From contig CAJNOI010000035.1 of assembly GCA_905250115.1 (NCBI GenBank), forward strand, positions 372,001-436,000: a DNA stretch of 64,000 nucleotides. Reading direction: 5' to 3'. A program made the position numbers and the translations under genes. The DNA is from Adineta steineri. Its lineage: Eukaryota; Rotifera; Eurotatoria; Adinetida; Adinetidae. The notes below the pieces were generated by a model. It was not told the DNA's origin. It saw nothing but the letters and a program-made list of their open reading frames with translations, and ran no database searches. Positions 13,501 through 25,550 of this stretch are shown here, in pieces. Positions within the stretch are counted from its first letter, which is position 1. Every line of letters starts with the position of its first letter.

Positions 13501-14947
13501 TTCCAGATTCTTTATTGATTATAAAACTATACCGGAACAAATGCATGTTGTTAATCAATATGTTTCAACACATTTCTTACCATTATCAATGACAAATATG
13601 GAACCATCATCAAATTCTTTAGCACAACGTCGAAATAATCAATCAAATCCAAAATCTTCTCAAGATCAAAATAATGTTAATAATGCACGACTTTGTTTAT
13701 TATTTTTCGATCATTTATTATCAATTATTCAAATAAGTACAGTATGTTTAACTCATCATGATAAAGAAGCGACGTTAATGAATATTAATCAACTTAAACA
13801 ATATTATCATTGTAAATGTGAATATTTATTTATTGGAGATAGTTATCATCAACAACGATATCATTCATATCAAAATTACAATCACAATCACAATCATTAT
13901 AATAATCATCAACAATACTCCAGTTCATCATCGAATTCTAGTCGATCAGTATGTATTTTTTTGTCTTCTAATCATTCTTCAATAGGATATATAAGATAAG
14001 AATTTGCGTGAAAATATGCTTGACATAAAGTGTTTATATTGAATTACTGATAAAATTCTTTGGGATTTAGATTAAAAAAGTACTGGTAAAGTATGACTTG
14101 ACAAATAACATACATACGAGAACCATACATTTTAGGAAAGGAGTTATATTCAACTCTGCAATGTTTGAAAGTTTATTTCATCGATAGTTTCAAATTTTAT
14201 TTTGCTTATAAAGACAGTAATAATAATATATGAAATTTTCATAATAAATAAAGCTAATTGAAAAGCATATCAAAGAGTACCGCAAAATGAAAGAGGAACC
14301 ATTGTGATTAATTTATCATGCACGGTTCTTTATTTTTGTTATTTAAATGTAAGCTATTTAAAAATTTTTGAGGGTTCAAAAGGACACCGTTGAATGTCAT
14401 GACCATATTTTCAGATCTAAAATTAAATACATAGTCTTCTCGAATGATATAAAGGAAGTTGTGTTTACATCAATTTTTATTATGATTCACTATCACCCAT
14501 CTTTCCGTAAGGACAACTTCAGCGGAGAGAGAAAATTCAGAGATCACATATATTGCAACTCATAAAAAGCGGAACAAAACAAGTTTTCACAGTAAACTGG
14601 TTCGAATGTTACTAAAGCTTAAGAGTTCATACGTTAATATATGATTTAATATTTCTATCATCATGTTTTCCAATACATATATAAATGATTCGTATATTCC
14701 ACTTTGTTTTTTCTAGTCATCACCATCCAGATCATCAACGAATTCGTATAGATATTATCGACATAATAATAATGCTAACAATCAAAATAGTCATCGATAT
14801 AACAATACAAATTATCGACATCATAATAATCAACGACAATTGATCAATTCGACATCATATCATCCTGGATCTCGTAATTATTCAAATAATTTTAATACGA
14901 ATCATCAAGTAATATCAAATTATCATCAACGTCGACATCCATTGTGA
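10538..14947 (+). CDS. TENT5 (FAM46) family poly(A) polymerase-like nucleotidyltransferase
   Basis: Four exons join in frame: 10538-11531, 13006-13367, 13424-13948 and 14717-14947, giving 703 residues. The N-terminal catalytic block shows SIRLNGGAASYIL followed by YRDIDILIF, the G-[GS]...DxD nucleotidyltransferase signature. The C-terminal part has the family blocks LDHLQKKLIAT, the MRGGGLL/KFCDLL junction and RYMCSRFFIDY. Vertebrate TENT5 proteins are non-canonical cytoplasmic poly(A) polymerases that stabilise mRNAs, often for secreted proteins. This copy is much longer than the usual ~400 residues: an Asn/Ser/Asp-rich insert splits the fold (about residues 270-420), and a His/Asn/Tyr/Arg-rich tail is encoded by the end of exon 3 and by exon 4. 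Introns 1 (1,474 bp) and 3 (768 bp) are far longer than average. Family assignment is firm; substrates are unknown. Confidence 0.93.
12319..12338. repeat. (CTC)n microsatellite in TENT5 intron 1
   Basis: A short tandem run of CTC triplets within the first TENT5 intron. The rest of that intron (11532-13005) shows no recognisable feature. Confidence 0.8.
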
Positions 14948-17165
14948 TTAAAAGTAACTAAATAATGATCGGGATATTTTTCTTCCTAGTTTTCAAAGAG
15001 AATCTAATATAATTGTTTGTTTTTTCTTCTTATTGTGAAACACTAGATTATATATATATATACATGTGAACTCTTACGATAATAAGTCCCACCTATTGTG
15101 TTACATAAAAAAAAAAAAAGAAATCTTATGATATCATAAAGAGAAAAGTAAAAAAAAACCCAGTTGAAATAAGTGACATAGATAGTTTCTTTTTTTTTTC
15201 GTTATTGTTGATAAAAAACATGATATTGATTTATCTAAAAGAAAAATTATATATCATGAAATTTTTGGAAAAAAAAAGACAAATGAAAGAAAAGAAAAAA
15301 AAAGTTACATAAAGTTTCTCAAACAAAAAAAAATCTGATTACGTTTATTGTTCTTGTTCTCTGTTCGTTTATTTGTTTCATCTTTTCTCTTTCGTTTGTT
15401 TATTAGAACATCATCATAATTATGACCGTTTTTTTTCTCTTGTCCTTAATTATTTTTATATATTGATAAACATATTGAAAGATCAGTGTCATTTTTTTTT
15501 GTTTGTTTAACTCTTGACATTCCTATATAAAAAAAAAGGAGAAACAATACCACTTTTTATGCGGTATTTCTCATGAAAAATACAATAAAAACTACGACAT
15601 TTCTTTTCTATATATTTCTGTGTGTGTGTGTGAGTGAGTGTGTGTGTACTTCATGACGACTTGTATTGTTTCTTCTTGAATAGTATCGTTTCTTTCTACG
15701 TACTCTCTCTCTCTCTCTCTCTAAGCCTGGTGATGATCCTTCTTTAACATGTCTCTGAAAAGTATATATTTTTTTTTCCTTTGACGATTATGAACTTTTT
15801 CTTTCTGTATGTCTTTCGCTCGTTTTTCTTCACGTTCATGTATGATATATCATGTTTTTTCTCTTTCTTTTTCATGTGTGTGCTTTGTCGTTCTCGATGA
15901 TTCTTTTTTTTTTGGTTATATTTGTGAAAAAAATGGCGATTAAAAAATAGACATACGGAAAGAAAAGTAACAATCAAGTTTATATTTGATATTCTATTTA
16001 AAAATAAGATTTAATATATACAACAGCAACATTTATTTTCTTTTATTACTATTCTTCTTTTAGAATATAAATTTGAAAATATTCATCTAAAACTAAATGA
16101 TTTAAAGGAATAGATAAAAATATTAATTATGATAATGGCTTTGATTTGTTTATTGATATAAAGAATTTATATTAGAGTTGTTAATGTCTAAATAGCAAAC
16201 GGACATGTTGACATAATTGTCATCAAATACTTTGGTACAATCAAAAATATGGTCTGTTCTGTCATGTATTTACTATTTTCATAGTATATCAATAGCATAA
16301 ATGATTCTGGTTTAATGTAATAAAAAAAAAGATATTAATCCAACTATGAAGTATAATTTATATTTTATACTAAATATTAATAGCATTAATTTCATAATAC
16401 ATATATTATGCACCGTATAGTCCATAAAGGTCATATAATTATCAGACGATCGGTAATAGAAAGTATTGCTAATGGTTTTCACCTAGAATTTTACTCGAGA
16501 AGAAAAATATAGTAAAAAGATTTTTTTTAAAAGCATTTTAGGTTAATAATAGCTATTTAATGTCTTTTCTTCTTTATAAAAAAAAATTAAATAATCCAAA
16601 AAGAAAAACAACATCATCGCTTCAAGTATAGACTGTCTCGCAAAAGAAGAATAGTCTGTTTCTTTTAAATATATAATTGCCTTGTATAAACTGTAAATTC
16701 CGTGATTACTTTGAAAAATATTCTTCAAAGAAAAAAATAGAAAATTTATGTCTACTTATCTTTTAAAAAAGAATATTTGACCATGAAATAAAAGATATGT
16801 AATGTACATCATTTTTTTTTGAAAATATTCTCTTTATATTAAAAAATGGAATAGAAGAAAACAATTTGTATTGATAAAAAAAAAGAAGAAAAACTTTTGT
16901 TAGCATGAAAAGAAATGGCACACATCCATTAAGAATCAATTTTGACATGTTTGAAAGTCTATTCTATTGCTTTTATCGACGAACCAAATCGATCAACGAC
17001 ATGTGTCAAGAGTCAAACAAAGACACATAGACATACAATAGAAGAAAGCATCGATCTTGTCATTTACATCGATATAGACATTAGGGATCATATAAAAGGC
17101 CCATCACTTTGTCACTTATTGACAACACCAAACGTCAGCTGTCACATTTGTTCACAGATTTTGGA
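14948..17165. other. Convergent intergenic region, low-complexity
   Basis: This 2.2-kb stretch lies between the 3' ends of TENT5 and the K2P gene. It contains many A/T runs, a (TG)n tract at 15619-15648 and a (CT)n tract at 15703-15722. No coding or RNA gene was recognised. Confidence 0.55.
15619..15722. repeat. (TG)n and (CT)n microsatellites
   Basis: TG repeats interrupted by GAG at 15619-15648 and an uninterrupted CT run at 15703-15722, in the 3' flank of TENT5. Confidence 0.85.
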
Positions 17166-18701
17166 TCAAATTGATATTCTATGTCGTTTCTGTAAGTTTC
17201 TATCTGATATATGATTTATTAGATGAGGATTTTGTGGTTTACATATTGATGTTAATTCATGATTTTCTAATCGATGATCAAAACGAAGTAAATGTTTGAT
17301 ATTTTGTGGTGATCGACGTAAATGCCAATGACGTCGTTTACGTTTTTGTGTATTAAATAACGAAAAACTTGAACAACAAGTACGTTCTTTGGAATTTTTT
17401 ATACAATAACATTTGGAATAAGATGATGAACTAGATGAGGAAGACGATGCTGAATTCCATGAATACGTTCGCATAAATTGAAATGTTTGCGCTTGTTTTT
17501 GAATAGGACTTAAACTATTGCTATTCGAACAAATACGATTACGTTGTTGCATATGAAATGATGCTCGATGATGAGCAATAGCAGCAGCTATAAGATCTTC
17601 TTCATTTTGACTAAGAAGTGCAGACATTCCACCTGTATCACTTTCCGAATGAAATTGAGCAAGACGAAGTACTAATAAATTCAGCGATGAAGCCATTATA
17701 GCTAAACCAAATAATATAAATGATACAGTAAATATAAAATAACCCCAACGTGAATAAAGCGATTGACCAGTACGTTGCATATTAGCTAACGGAACAAAAT
17801 CACCAAAACCTGATAATTAATCAAAAAAAAATAACTAAATAATTTACAAAAAAAAAGATAATTTAATTACCAATTGTCCAAAAAGTTACAAATGAATAAT
17901 AAATAGATTCAAAATATGACCATTTTTCTTGTTTACAAAATACGAATGAACCACCAAGTACAAGCATTGTTGTCATACCAAATTCAACAGCAATTAATTC
18001 AAATCCCGAAACTTTATGATGACGAAAACCAAGTAAACGTTTTATACGTGATAATACAAAAGATATAATAGCATTTAATCGTTCACCTGCTGATTGAAAC
18101 ATAATTAAATTGAGTGGTCTATAATCACAAAGAAAAATTTTTCTAAAATCAATAATCTATAATATGTACATACACGCCAGCAACTGTATAAACCATACAA
18201 AAAATTTTACCACCAACTAAAAATATTGTCTCTTATTATTAAAGAAAAAAAAAATAAAAGATTTACATACTTGTCTTTGGAGTTGTATGTCCATAACCTA
18301 AATAAATAGATTTTATTTGAAATAGAATTTTGAAAACAAAATTACCAATAAGTGTTACAACTAATGTTGAAAAATAAAAGGCACCGGGAAATGTCCATTG
18401 TTTAGCTGTTCCGGTACGTACATGTCTATGTTCAAAAATAGTTGTTGTTAACATATGAAAAATAGTATCATTTTGAATTGTATCATTTTTATATAAAATT
18501 CGAGCCATTCGAATTCTCATTGCAGTACGTAGGCGAGCTTCTTCTTTTGATTCCACTAAAATATAAGATTATAAATAATTATTATATCATAAAAAGAAAT
18601 CAAAACTTACAAGCATCAAATACAGCTGCACCAAACATTAAATAGGCAAGCACAATGAACATAAGTGCAAATGTGCGTACGTTTTGTGTACCGAAAATCA
18701 T
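17166..18701 (-). CDS. Two-pore-domain (K2P) potassium channel, TASK-like
   Basis: Six exons join in frame: 18611-18701, 18346-18555, 18271-18297, 18174-18216, 17871-18118 and 17166-17809, giving 420 residues. Order: first membrane helix (FALMFIVLAYLMFGAAVFDA), an extracellular cap with possible N-glycosylation sites, pore 1 with filter GYGHTTP, second helix, then the TASK-like block FQSAGERLNAII with a basic linker (SRIKRLLGFRHHK), third helix, pore 2 with filter GFGDFVP, fourth helix and a ~150-residue cytosolic tail with a poly-Ser run and a basic KRKRRHWHLRR cluster. K2P channels carry background K+ current; the GYGH filter is typical of acid-sensitive TASK channels (KCNK3/KCNK9). The filter is encoded by a 27-nt exon. 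All pore residues look intact. Confidence 0.95.
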
Positions 18702-20964
18702 TCGATAGATGATGAATGGCTACCGAAGCCGAGAGTGATAAAACCTCACGACATTCAATAAGAGATTAACATTATAATTATGTAAACTTTCATCTAAACA
18801 ATATTAAGAATGATAATAATGATAGTAATTCTTTAGTTGAAGTAGTATTTATGAACAACAAACTGTTTTTTCTTTCTTCTTCTATTTTCTTTTTTGACAG
18901 AATTTATCTCTTTCTCATTGTCGTGTCTGCTATTTTAAATAATGAAAAAATGTCACTCTACTCGTCATCAACCGTCGTAGAAGCCGAACAGTCACACATA
19001 AAGAATAGAAGAATAAAAAGAAAGACGAGAAGAAAAATAAGATAGAGAGAGCGAGAGGAGACAGAGCATTTTCCTTTACTTCTAGTGATAGCAACAATGA
19101 TATATAAAAAAACTACCGAAAACACTTTTCTCCTCCTCCCTCTCTCTTTCTCTTCTTTTTTCGGTATATTCCTTTTTGTTAGTATTAGGAAAAGTGATGA
19201 CGGTTCTCTTATGTATTTATATGGACACTTACGGTGCTCTAATTATATAATAAATGACATTTTTGCGTCAATTTATCCTCCTGCTTCTGTAAATATATAC
19301 ACCATTCATTATGATTAGATATTACTGTTTGTCAATACATTCTTATCTTAATTAGATACCGTGCAATCAATCATAAAATATGTTGTGCATTCGTCCATTT
19401 ACATACAAACACGAATATTCTCAGAATAACACGAGTTAAATTCCACATAATGGTTGTCTTAAGCATATGTTTACTACGGAAAAATTTTTTGTTATATAAG
19501 ATCTTGTCTATGTGTTAATTCTTTTATAAATTAAAGAAGTGACATAAAAGAAATGAATTATATTCTATGACGTATATGTTTCGAATGTTCATACTCAAAA
19601 AGTCATTTACTTCTCGTTTTTCACTAACATACCAAGTAGTCAACGATAACCTGTTAAGTATTATCAAGAGAAAAGAAACAACAATAACAAAAAAAAAAAA
19701 ATTTGTCATTTTCTTAGTTGATCTACTCGTTACACTCTTTGAAAAAATAATTTCATTATATATATACAAGTAAATTTCTTCTAGTATCTTTCTAATCAAA
19801 TCATTTGAATACATTATAATCAAGTATCTAAGCGTGTATATTAACTAACACTATTAGAAATTTTATAATCTATTGAAAAAAAAGAATAAATTCAATTATA
19901 TATATATAAATTTATATGGCGTAGAAAACTTTAAAATATTTATCGCATACTCTAATCACTGTAAAAATCATAAGGGAAATTGATGCGTTAGTTCATCGAA
20001 TCTACAATAGAAAACATTGTGTGTCATTTCCCAGTAGTAATGCGCTTCATTTTCTAGATATATATATATATATATATTCATATATTTAGTTAAGGAAGCT
20101 AATCAACAATAGAATACAAAAGCGCGCATGTCCACTCTTGCATGCGTGCTTGATTTTTTATCTTCTAACTTAATATAAATTTTCTTTTACCATCATCAAT
20201 CCTTTTTTCCATAGATTTCTAGTTTTAGTTTTCTATAATTCTAATACTCATTTGATTAATACAATGGATAGCATGTTGATTATATATAATTCCATTATAG
20301 GTCATATAGTTTGAAAAAACAATAAGATAATTTAAATTAACTAACATATATATATATAAAAGAAAAAGATTAAACTAAGATTATATTATAAATAATTAAT
20401 TAACATCAATGAATAGAAATCACAAATTGTATTTCTTATGGGTTCTTTTTAATCTTTGTTCTTTCTAACTGAAAGAATCCATCGTACTTAATTGTATTTC
20501 TAATACACATGATTACTTATATCAACAAAAAAACAAAGTGAACAGCGGAAAAATACATATATGAATATACATACGTATATACATGAATGTCGAGAACAAT
20601 TCTAATAGTTGACATCTTCGGATTTCTTTTTTTTCCTTTTATTCAAGCTTAATAGATTCTTGTAGTTACATATATATGATAAAAATAGAATGACGAATAG
20701 AAAACTTACAATTCCGATTCGCTCAAGTAGTACGCCGATTCAAGATGATGCACATTACATACTTAGTTTTTCAATATAATATAAAGATTTTGTAAAAAAT
20801 CACTAATATTTTTTATAGATATATATATATATATAAGAGAAAGAATTTCCATTTATTGATTTTTTTTCTTTAGCGCTTATATTAACATACCTAATTTTTC
20901 AGAACAAAAAAGAAAAGCTCGTTCTCTCTCTCTCAACTTTTCTGTTTTTCTATTCGTTATTATA
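18702..20964. other. Divergent intergenic region, no gene seen
   Basis: This 2.26-kb AT-rich region between the K2P gene (minus) and the BTB gene (plus) holds pyrimidine and (TA)n tracts only. Small open frames here have no coding character. Confidence 0.55.
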
Positions 20965-21982
20965 ATGAATGTGACAGCTGTTATGGATTCTATCAACAAA
21001 AAACAGACACATACTAGTATAAAACGTACTTATTCTATAAATAAACAAAATATGACAACGAAATATCCAAGAACAACAGAACAAGATATAAGAACAAATT
21101 TTATTAATAAGATCAATGTTCGTGATTATTTTTTACATGAACGAATATTTTCTAATATTAAAATAAAACTAAATGAACAAATAATTTGGTGTGATAAAGC
21201 TTTATTAGCAGCTGCATCACCTATTCTATGCGAACAGCTTTTAAAAAATGATGAAATTTTATTATTAAATGATATTAATCTAGATGATTTTCTATTGATG
21301 CTGGAATTTATCTATCCATTATTTAATCCTGAAATTAATCAACAGAATATATCATGTCTTATAAAACTATCACATCGATTTCAATTTAGTAAATTGAAAT
21401 TAAGATTTGATTTCATAGAAGAAAATTCTATTGTAGACATTCTTCAACATGCTTGTCAATATTATGTCATGAAATATTTGAGCACGATACGACAGATTAT
21501 TGGTAAATGTAATCATTTAGAAACGGAAGATGATTGCTTTGATAGTAATCATAATGATACCTATAGAAAAAAATCTGATCTCATGTAAGTCTCGATTATG
21601 CTTGTATTCTATCAATAATGATTTGCTTTATTTCTTTTTCTAATTAATCTATATTAAATTTATTCAGTGAATTTCATGATGGCACATGTGTTGATGCTTA
21701 TGGTATCATATTAAATTTATGCCAATGGCTTCAAACATATTTTTATGACGACAATATAATTATCATACAATCAAGTAAATAATATTGTTTTGTAATCTTT
21801 TTCTTTTTTATAATTACGTCCTTGTTATTTTTCTAGTTGTTTATATTCTACAACAGATATCAGTTGAAAACCTCGAACAAATAATAAACTTAGTTGACAT
21901 TAATGATAAGATCAAAGTGTATATATACAAAAAACGAGTACAATATTTAGAAGACTTACATCAAATAAAACATATTGCATGA
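20965..21982 (+). CDS. BTB/POZ-domain protein
   Basis: Three exons join in frame: 20965-21584, 21668-21774 and 21837-21982, giving 290 residues. A BTB/POZ fold spans residues ~50-130: the DYFLHERIFSNIKIKL beta strands, then the typical HKxxLAAxSP core in the form CDKALLAAASPILCEQLL, then LDDFLLMLEFIYPLF. It continues with BACK-like helices (LSHRFQFSKLKLRFDFIEE) but shows no Kelch, MATH, ankyrin or zinc-finger module. BTB proteins dimerise and often serve as Cullin-3 adaptors; that role is only inferred here. A TTTTTCAG acceptor-like site lies about 65 bp upstream of the ATG. The second and third exons are short and less conserved, so the C-terminus is the least certain part. Confidence 0.82.
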
Positions 21983-22506
21983 CAATTTACTTCAGTTATT
22001 TTTTATTAATAAACGAAATATGACATAATCTACGTTTTTCTTTTTTCTTTCTTTTTTTCTTCTCCTTTTTATTTAACTGATATCTACTTAGACAGTCAAA
22101 ATGAATTAATTCAGGAAATAAACATTCTAATGACAGGAAAAGGGCACGAGGGTCGTTGTTTTTTTTATAAAGAAAAGTAATGTACCATACATTCTTTTCT
22201 TTTCCGGCCTTTTTTTCTTTTACGTATAAACGGATTAATATCAGATAAAGTTTTTTCTATAGACGAATAAGAAAATTATAATTAATCCATACTAGTAAAA
22301 GAAAAAGTCTATTAATTAATCAATGAAACGTCATATACTCATTTATATTATTGGCAATTAGTTATTTTTGACATATATATATAGATGTTAGATAAAAATT
22401 ATAAATACATGCGATGATGTACTTGTTAATTGGAAGATAGATATTTTATTTATTTATATACAAAATATAGAAAAATGAAAAAGAAAGTTTTTTTTGTACA
22501 AATCAA
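21983..22506. other. Convergent intergenic region
   Basis: This 524-bp spacer between the 3' ends of the BTB and FBXL4 genes is AT-rich and nothing is recognised in it. Confidence 0.5.
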
Positions 22507-25176
22507 TTAAGTAAATTCTGTATAAATATCATCATTCATCATTGGTGAATAACTTCTTTTAAAACAATTTTTATATTGACATATCCATATAGATAATGTT
22601 TCATTAGATATTTTATCACAAAATGATAAATCAAGAAATTCCAAATATAAACAACGTGTTAATATAGATTCAATACTTGTTTCAACGATTATACTCGAGC
22701 CAAGTAAATCAAGTTGACGTAACTGAAGACAATGTTCACTAACTGCTAGTATATCTTCATTATTAACACCTAGATTTTTTTTTAAAATAATGAATCAGAT
22801 GGTAATATCAATTTAAACTTACGTCGACAAGCTGTTAAGAACAGTTTAATTAATGAATGTCCAATTTGTTGAACAAAACTTTTTATAAAACCTGGCGGAG
22901 GATCAGTCCATCCAAGATCGACTTCACTCAAATATTTTATATGCATTATTGTATTAATTTCAATAGGCATATTAACACTTGAATAAATAAGAGCTAATTC
23001 TTCTTGTTCATCTTTTGATAAATTTAATATTCGTCGTTTTTCTTCTCCAATATCAAATGGTAAACCAATTACTGATAAAAATCCATTCTGAGTTAAACCA
23101 CATGTACGCCATAGATCAATAGAACGAAGATTTGAACAACGAGCAAATAATAATTTAAGTATACCAATAGGATCATTTAAATTTTGACAACTACCTTAAA
23201 AATAAAAATAAATTATATATAAACGAAAGTTCAAAAAAACATTTTACCTAAATTAATATTTTCTAAATATTTTTTATTATTATCAATAAATGGTAATAAA
23301 GTTCTATAATCAATTTTTGTTCTATAAACATTTAATATTCGTATATGATTGAGGTATTTTAATGGTATAAAATCGAGATTATTTAATGAAAAACAATTTT
23401 CTAGATTTAATACTTCAATATTTGGACAATAATTAACAATTATTTTAATATATTGTCCAGTTAAATATTGACAACAGGCTAGATTAAGCTGAACAAGATT
23501 ATTCGAACAAATATTTAATAATTGATTAAATGATGAACATTGTATTGATTTAGTCCATGCTAATGAAAGATAACGTGTTTGAATACAATGATATCGAAAA
23601 AAATTTTCAATGGAATAATTTGTTATACCATTCCAATAGGGTTGTAAATTAAGTGATTGAAATTGTAATGAATCAAGACATTGACGATGTAATAAATGAC
23701 ATGTTGATGATAAACGAACTAATGAACGTAAATCAAGATAAGAACAAATTATAAATAAAATATCAAATGGAAGTTTGGTTAAATTAGCTGAATAATTCTT
23801 TTCGTCAGATTCATTTTCCTGAATTATCTAAAATAGAAAAACTCTATTGTCAAAATCAAATAATAAATATAACTAACTGTTGTAGAAGATGGAATATGTT
23901 GAGTATCTTCAATTACGATTGAATTCGTTGGCGAAATTTTTCCAGATAAAATAACTGTATCAATTTCTGAATAATAATTAGCAGTACTATGATCGAATTC
24001 CAGACGAATTAATCGTGTTGGAAATGTAAATTTATCTTTTAATGGAATTTTAACTATACGTGGTAAACGAGCAGCAGGTGGGTTCGTATGATGTGTATGA
24101 AATTTTGATTTTTGTCTATTATCAGTATTTAAACGTAAGGATGGAACAATAGAATCTGTATTGATATGATCTGGAAATAAATCATCGATTGTTTGACGAC
24201 CTAAAATTCAAAAATGTCTACTATAAATAATCAATTAATTGAAGAACTCTACGACTGTCGCAGATAAAAACTTCTGAAGGATCAATAATATCCTTGATAA
24301 ATTTTACAATGATTATAAAATACGAACTCTTGATTTAGAAAGAGAGGAGTTTATAACTATAATAATGTAATATATCATTGATGAGATAGAAAACAAATTT
24401 CTTCACATTAATTTGAGAACTAGTGTGAAATTACCGTGTTCTTGTATGTATAGTTAATCAACAGACAGAATCTAACATATATAGTTTCAATCGATATTTT
24501 AATAACATTTAACAAAAATTTCAAGCACAGTAGGCGTATTCATTTCAGCAGAAAAATTACAAAGTTATCGATATCGAATCAATTTAGAAATGATCTTACC
24601 ATTTTCAATAAAAATTTCTTCATTATCACATAATATAATACTAAATGGTTGAGGAAAAGACCATATACGATGCCATGTAACATTTCCATATTCATCTTCT
24701 TTTCCAACATAAACAACTTCAAGTGTACCTGGATTATATGTTTCATAAATATTTAAACTAATACATTCATAAACAAAATCTTTATATTCAATATCAATAA
24801 AATCTCGACTAGTAAAATTATTTTCCCAACGTATAAAATTTTTTATTGTTTCTTTATACGACGGCATATTAATCCACCATGGACCATATGTACGAAAAAC
24901 TAATGCATGGGTTGAATCACCATATAATGGATAGATTTCAGCATGTGAACATATATTTGATACAACATAACTATCACTACGATTTGATCCATATTGTGAT
25001 GAAAAATCACGTATAGCTATTGGAGTTTGTTCTGTTAATGTATTGTTATTTGTTGATAAAATTTCTGATTGAATGCTATCATCATTTGTACATATATTTT
25101 CATTGGTATCGTTTAAATTTAATAAATTTACTAATTGATTACGTAATAAATATAATCCAGTACATGTTAATATCAT
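22507..25176 (-). CDS. FBXL4: F-box/LRR protein 4 orthologue
   Basis: Five exons join in frame: 24600-25176, 23878-24200, 23248-23827, 22823-23194 and 22507-22769, giving 704 residues (human about 620). After a hydrophobic N-terminus (MILTCTGLYLL) comes the discoidin-like domain peculiar to FBXL4: SSQYGSNRSDSY, LVFRTYGPWW, IYETYNPG and, after a 397-bp intron, FPTRLIRLEF...NYYSEIDTVIL. An F-box follows (LTKLPFDILFIICSYLDL, ~310-350), then about ten leucine-rich repeats of the cysteine-containing F-box type (LVQLNLACCQYLTG, LRSIDLWRTCGLT, LEFLDLSFCDKIS). FBXL4 is the substrate receptor of an SCF ligase at the outer mitochondrial membrane that restrains mitophagy and supports mtDNA maintenance. 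The combination of discoidin-like domain, F-box and LRRs makes orthology very likely. It diverges from the proline-rich gene 374 bp away. Confidence 0.95.
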
Positions 25177-25550
25177 GATGTCCTATGATGTGAATGTATA
25201 TATATATATATATTATTTACAAAGACAAGAAATCTAAATTTAACCTTCAGTAAATTAAACTTGTCCTTCGTTAGGTTGTTAATATATTTTTTTCTGCCTC
25301 TTCCTCTCTCGATGTGTCATATGAAATAGATGAGCAATCTGTCTGATGTACATATTATTCATATACATATTATGAGAAAAGAAAAAAAATAAGAAATTGC
25401 GGGGACACTAATGTCTCATTACTACTATTCGAAATTATAAATGAAAATGAAAAGAAAGAAAAAATCATTCATGTGTTTCCTTACATATACTAAGGTATAA
25501 AAGGACCGTTGTATAGACATTGAAAGATACTAGTTTAAATTATCTTCATC

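Noticed and set aside
14590-14640. GGTTCGAAT sequence resembling a tRNA T-arm
   Set aside because: No matching acceptor, D or anticodon stems were found around it.
15744-16948. Several 60-77 codon minus-strand ORFs
   Set aside because: They are Lys/Phe/Tyr-rich chance frames in A/T-run DNA with no motif.
20040-20170. (TA)n and GCGCGCATG/CATGCGTGC sequences as an inverted repeat
   Set aside because: The match is too short and imperfect, and no flanking duplication was seen.
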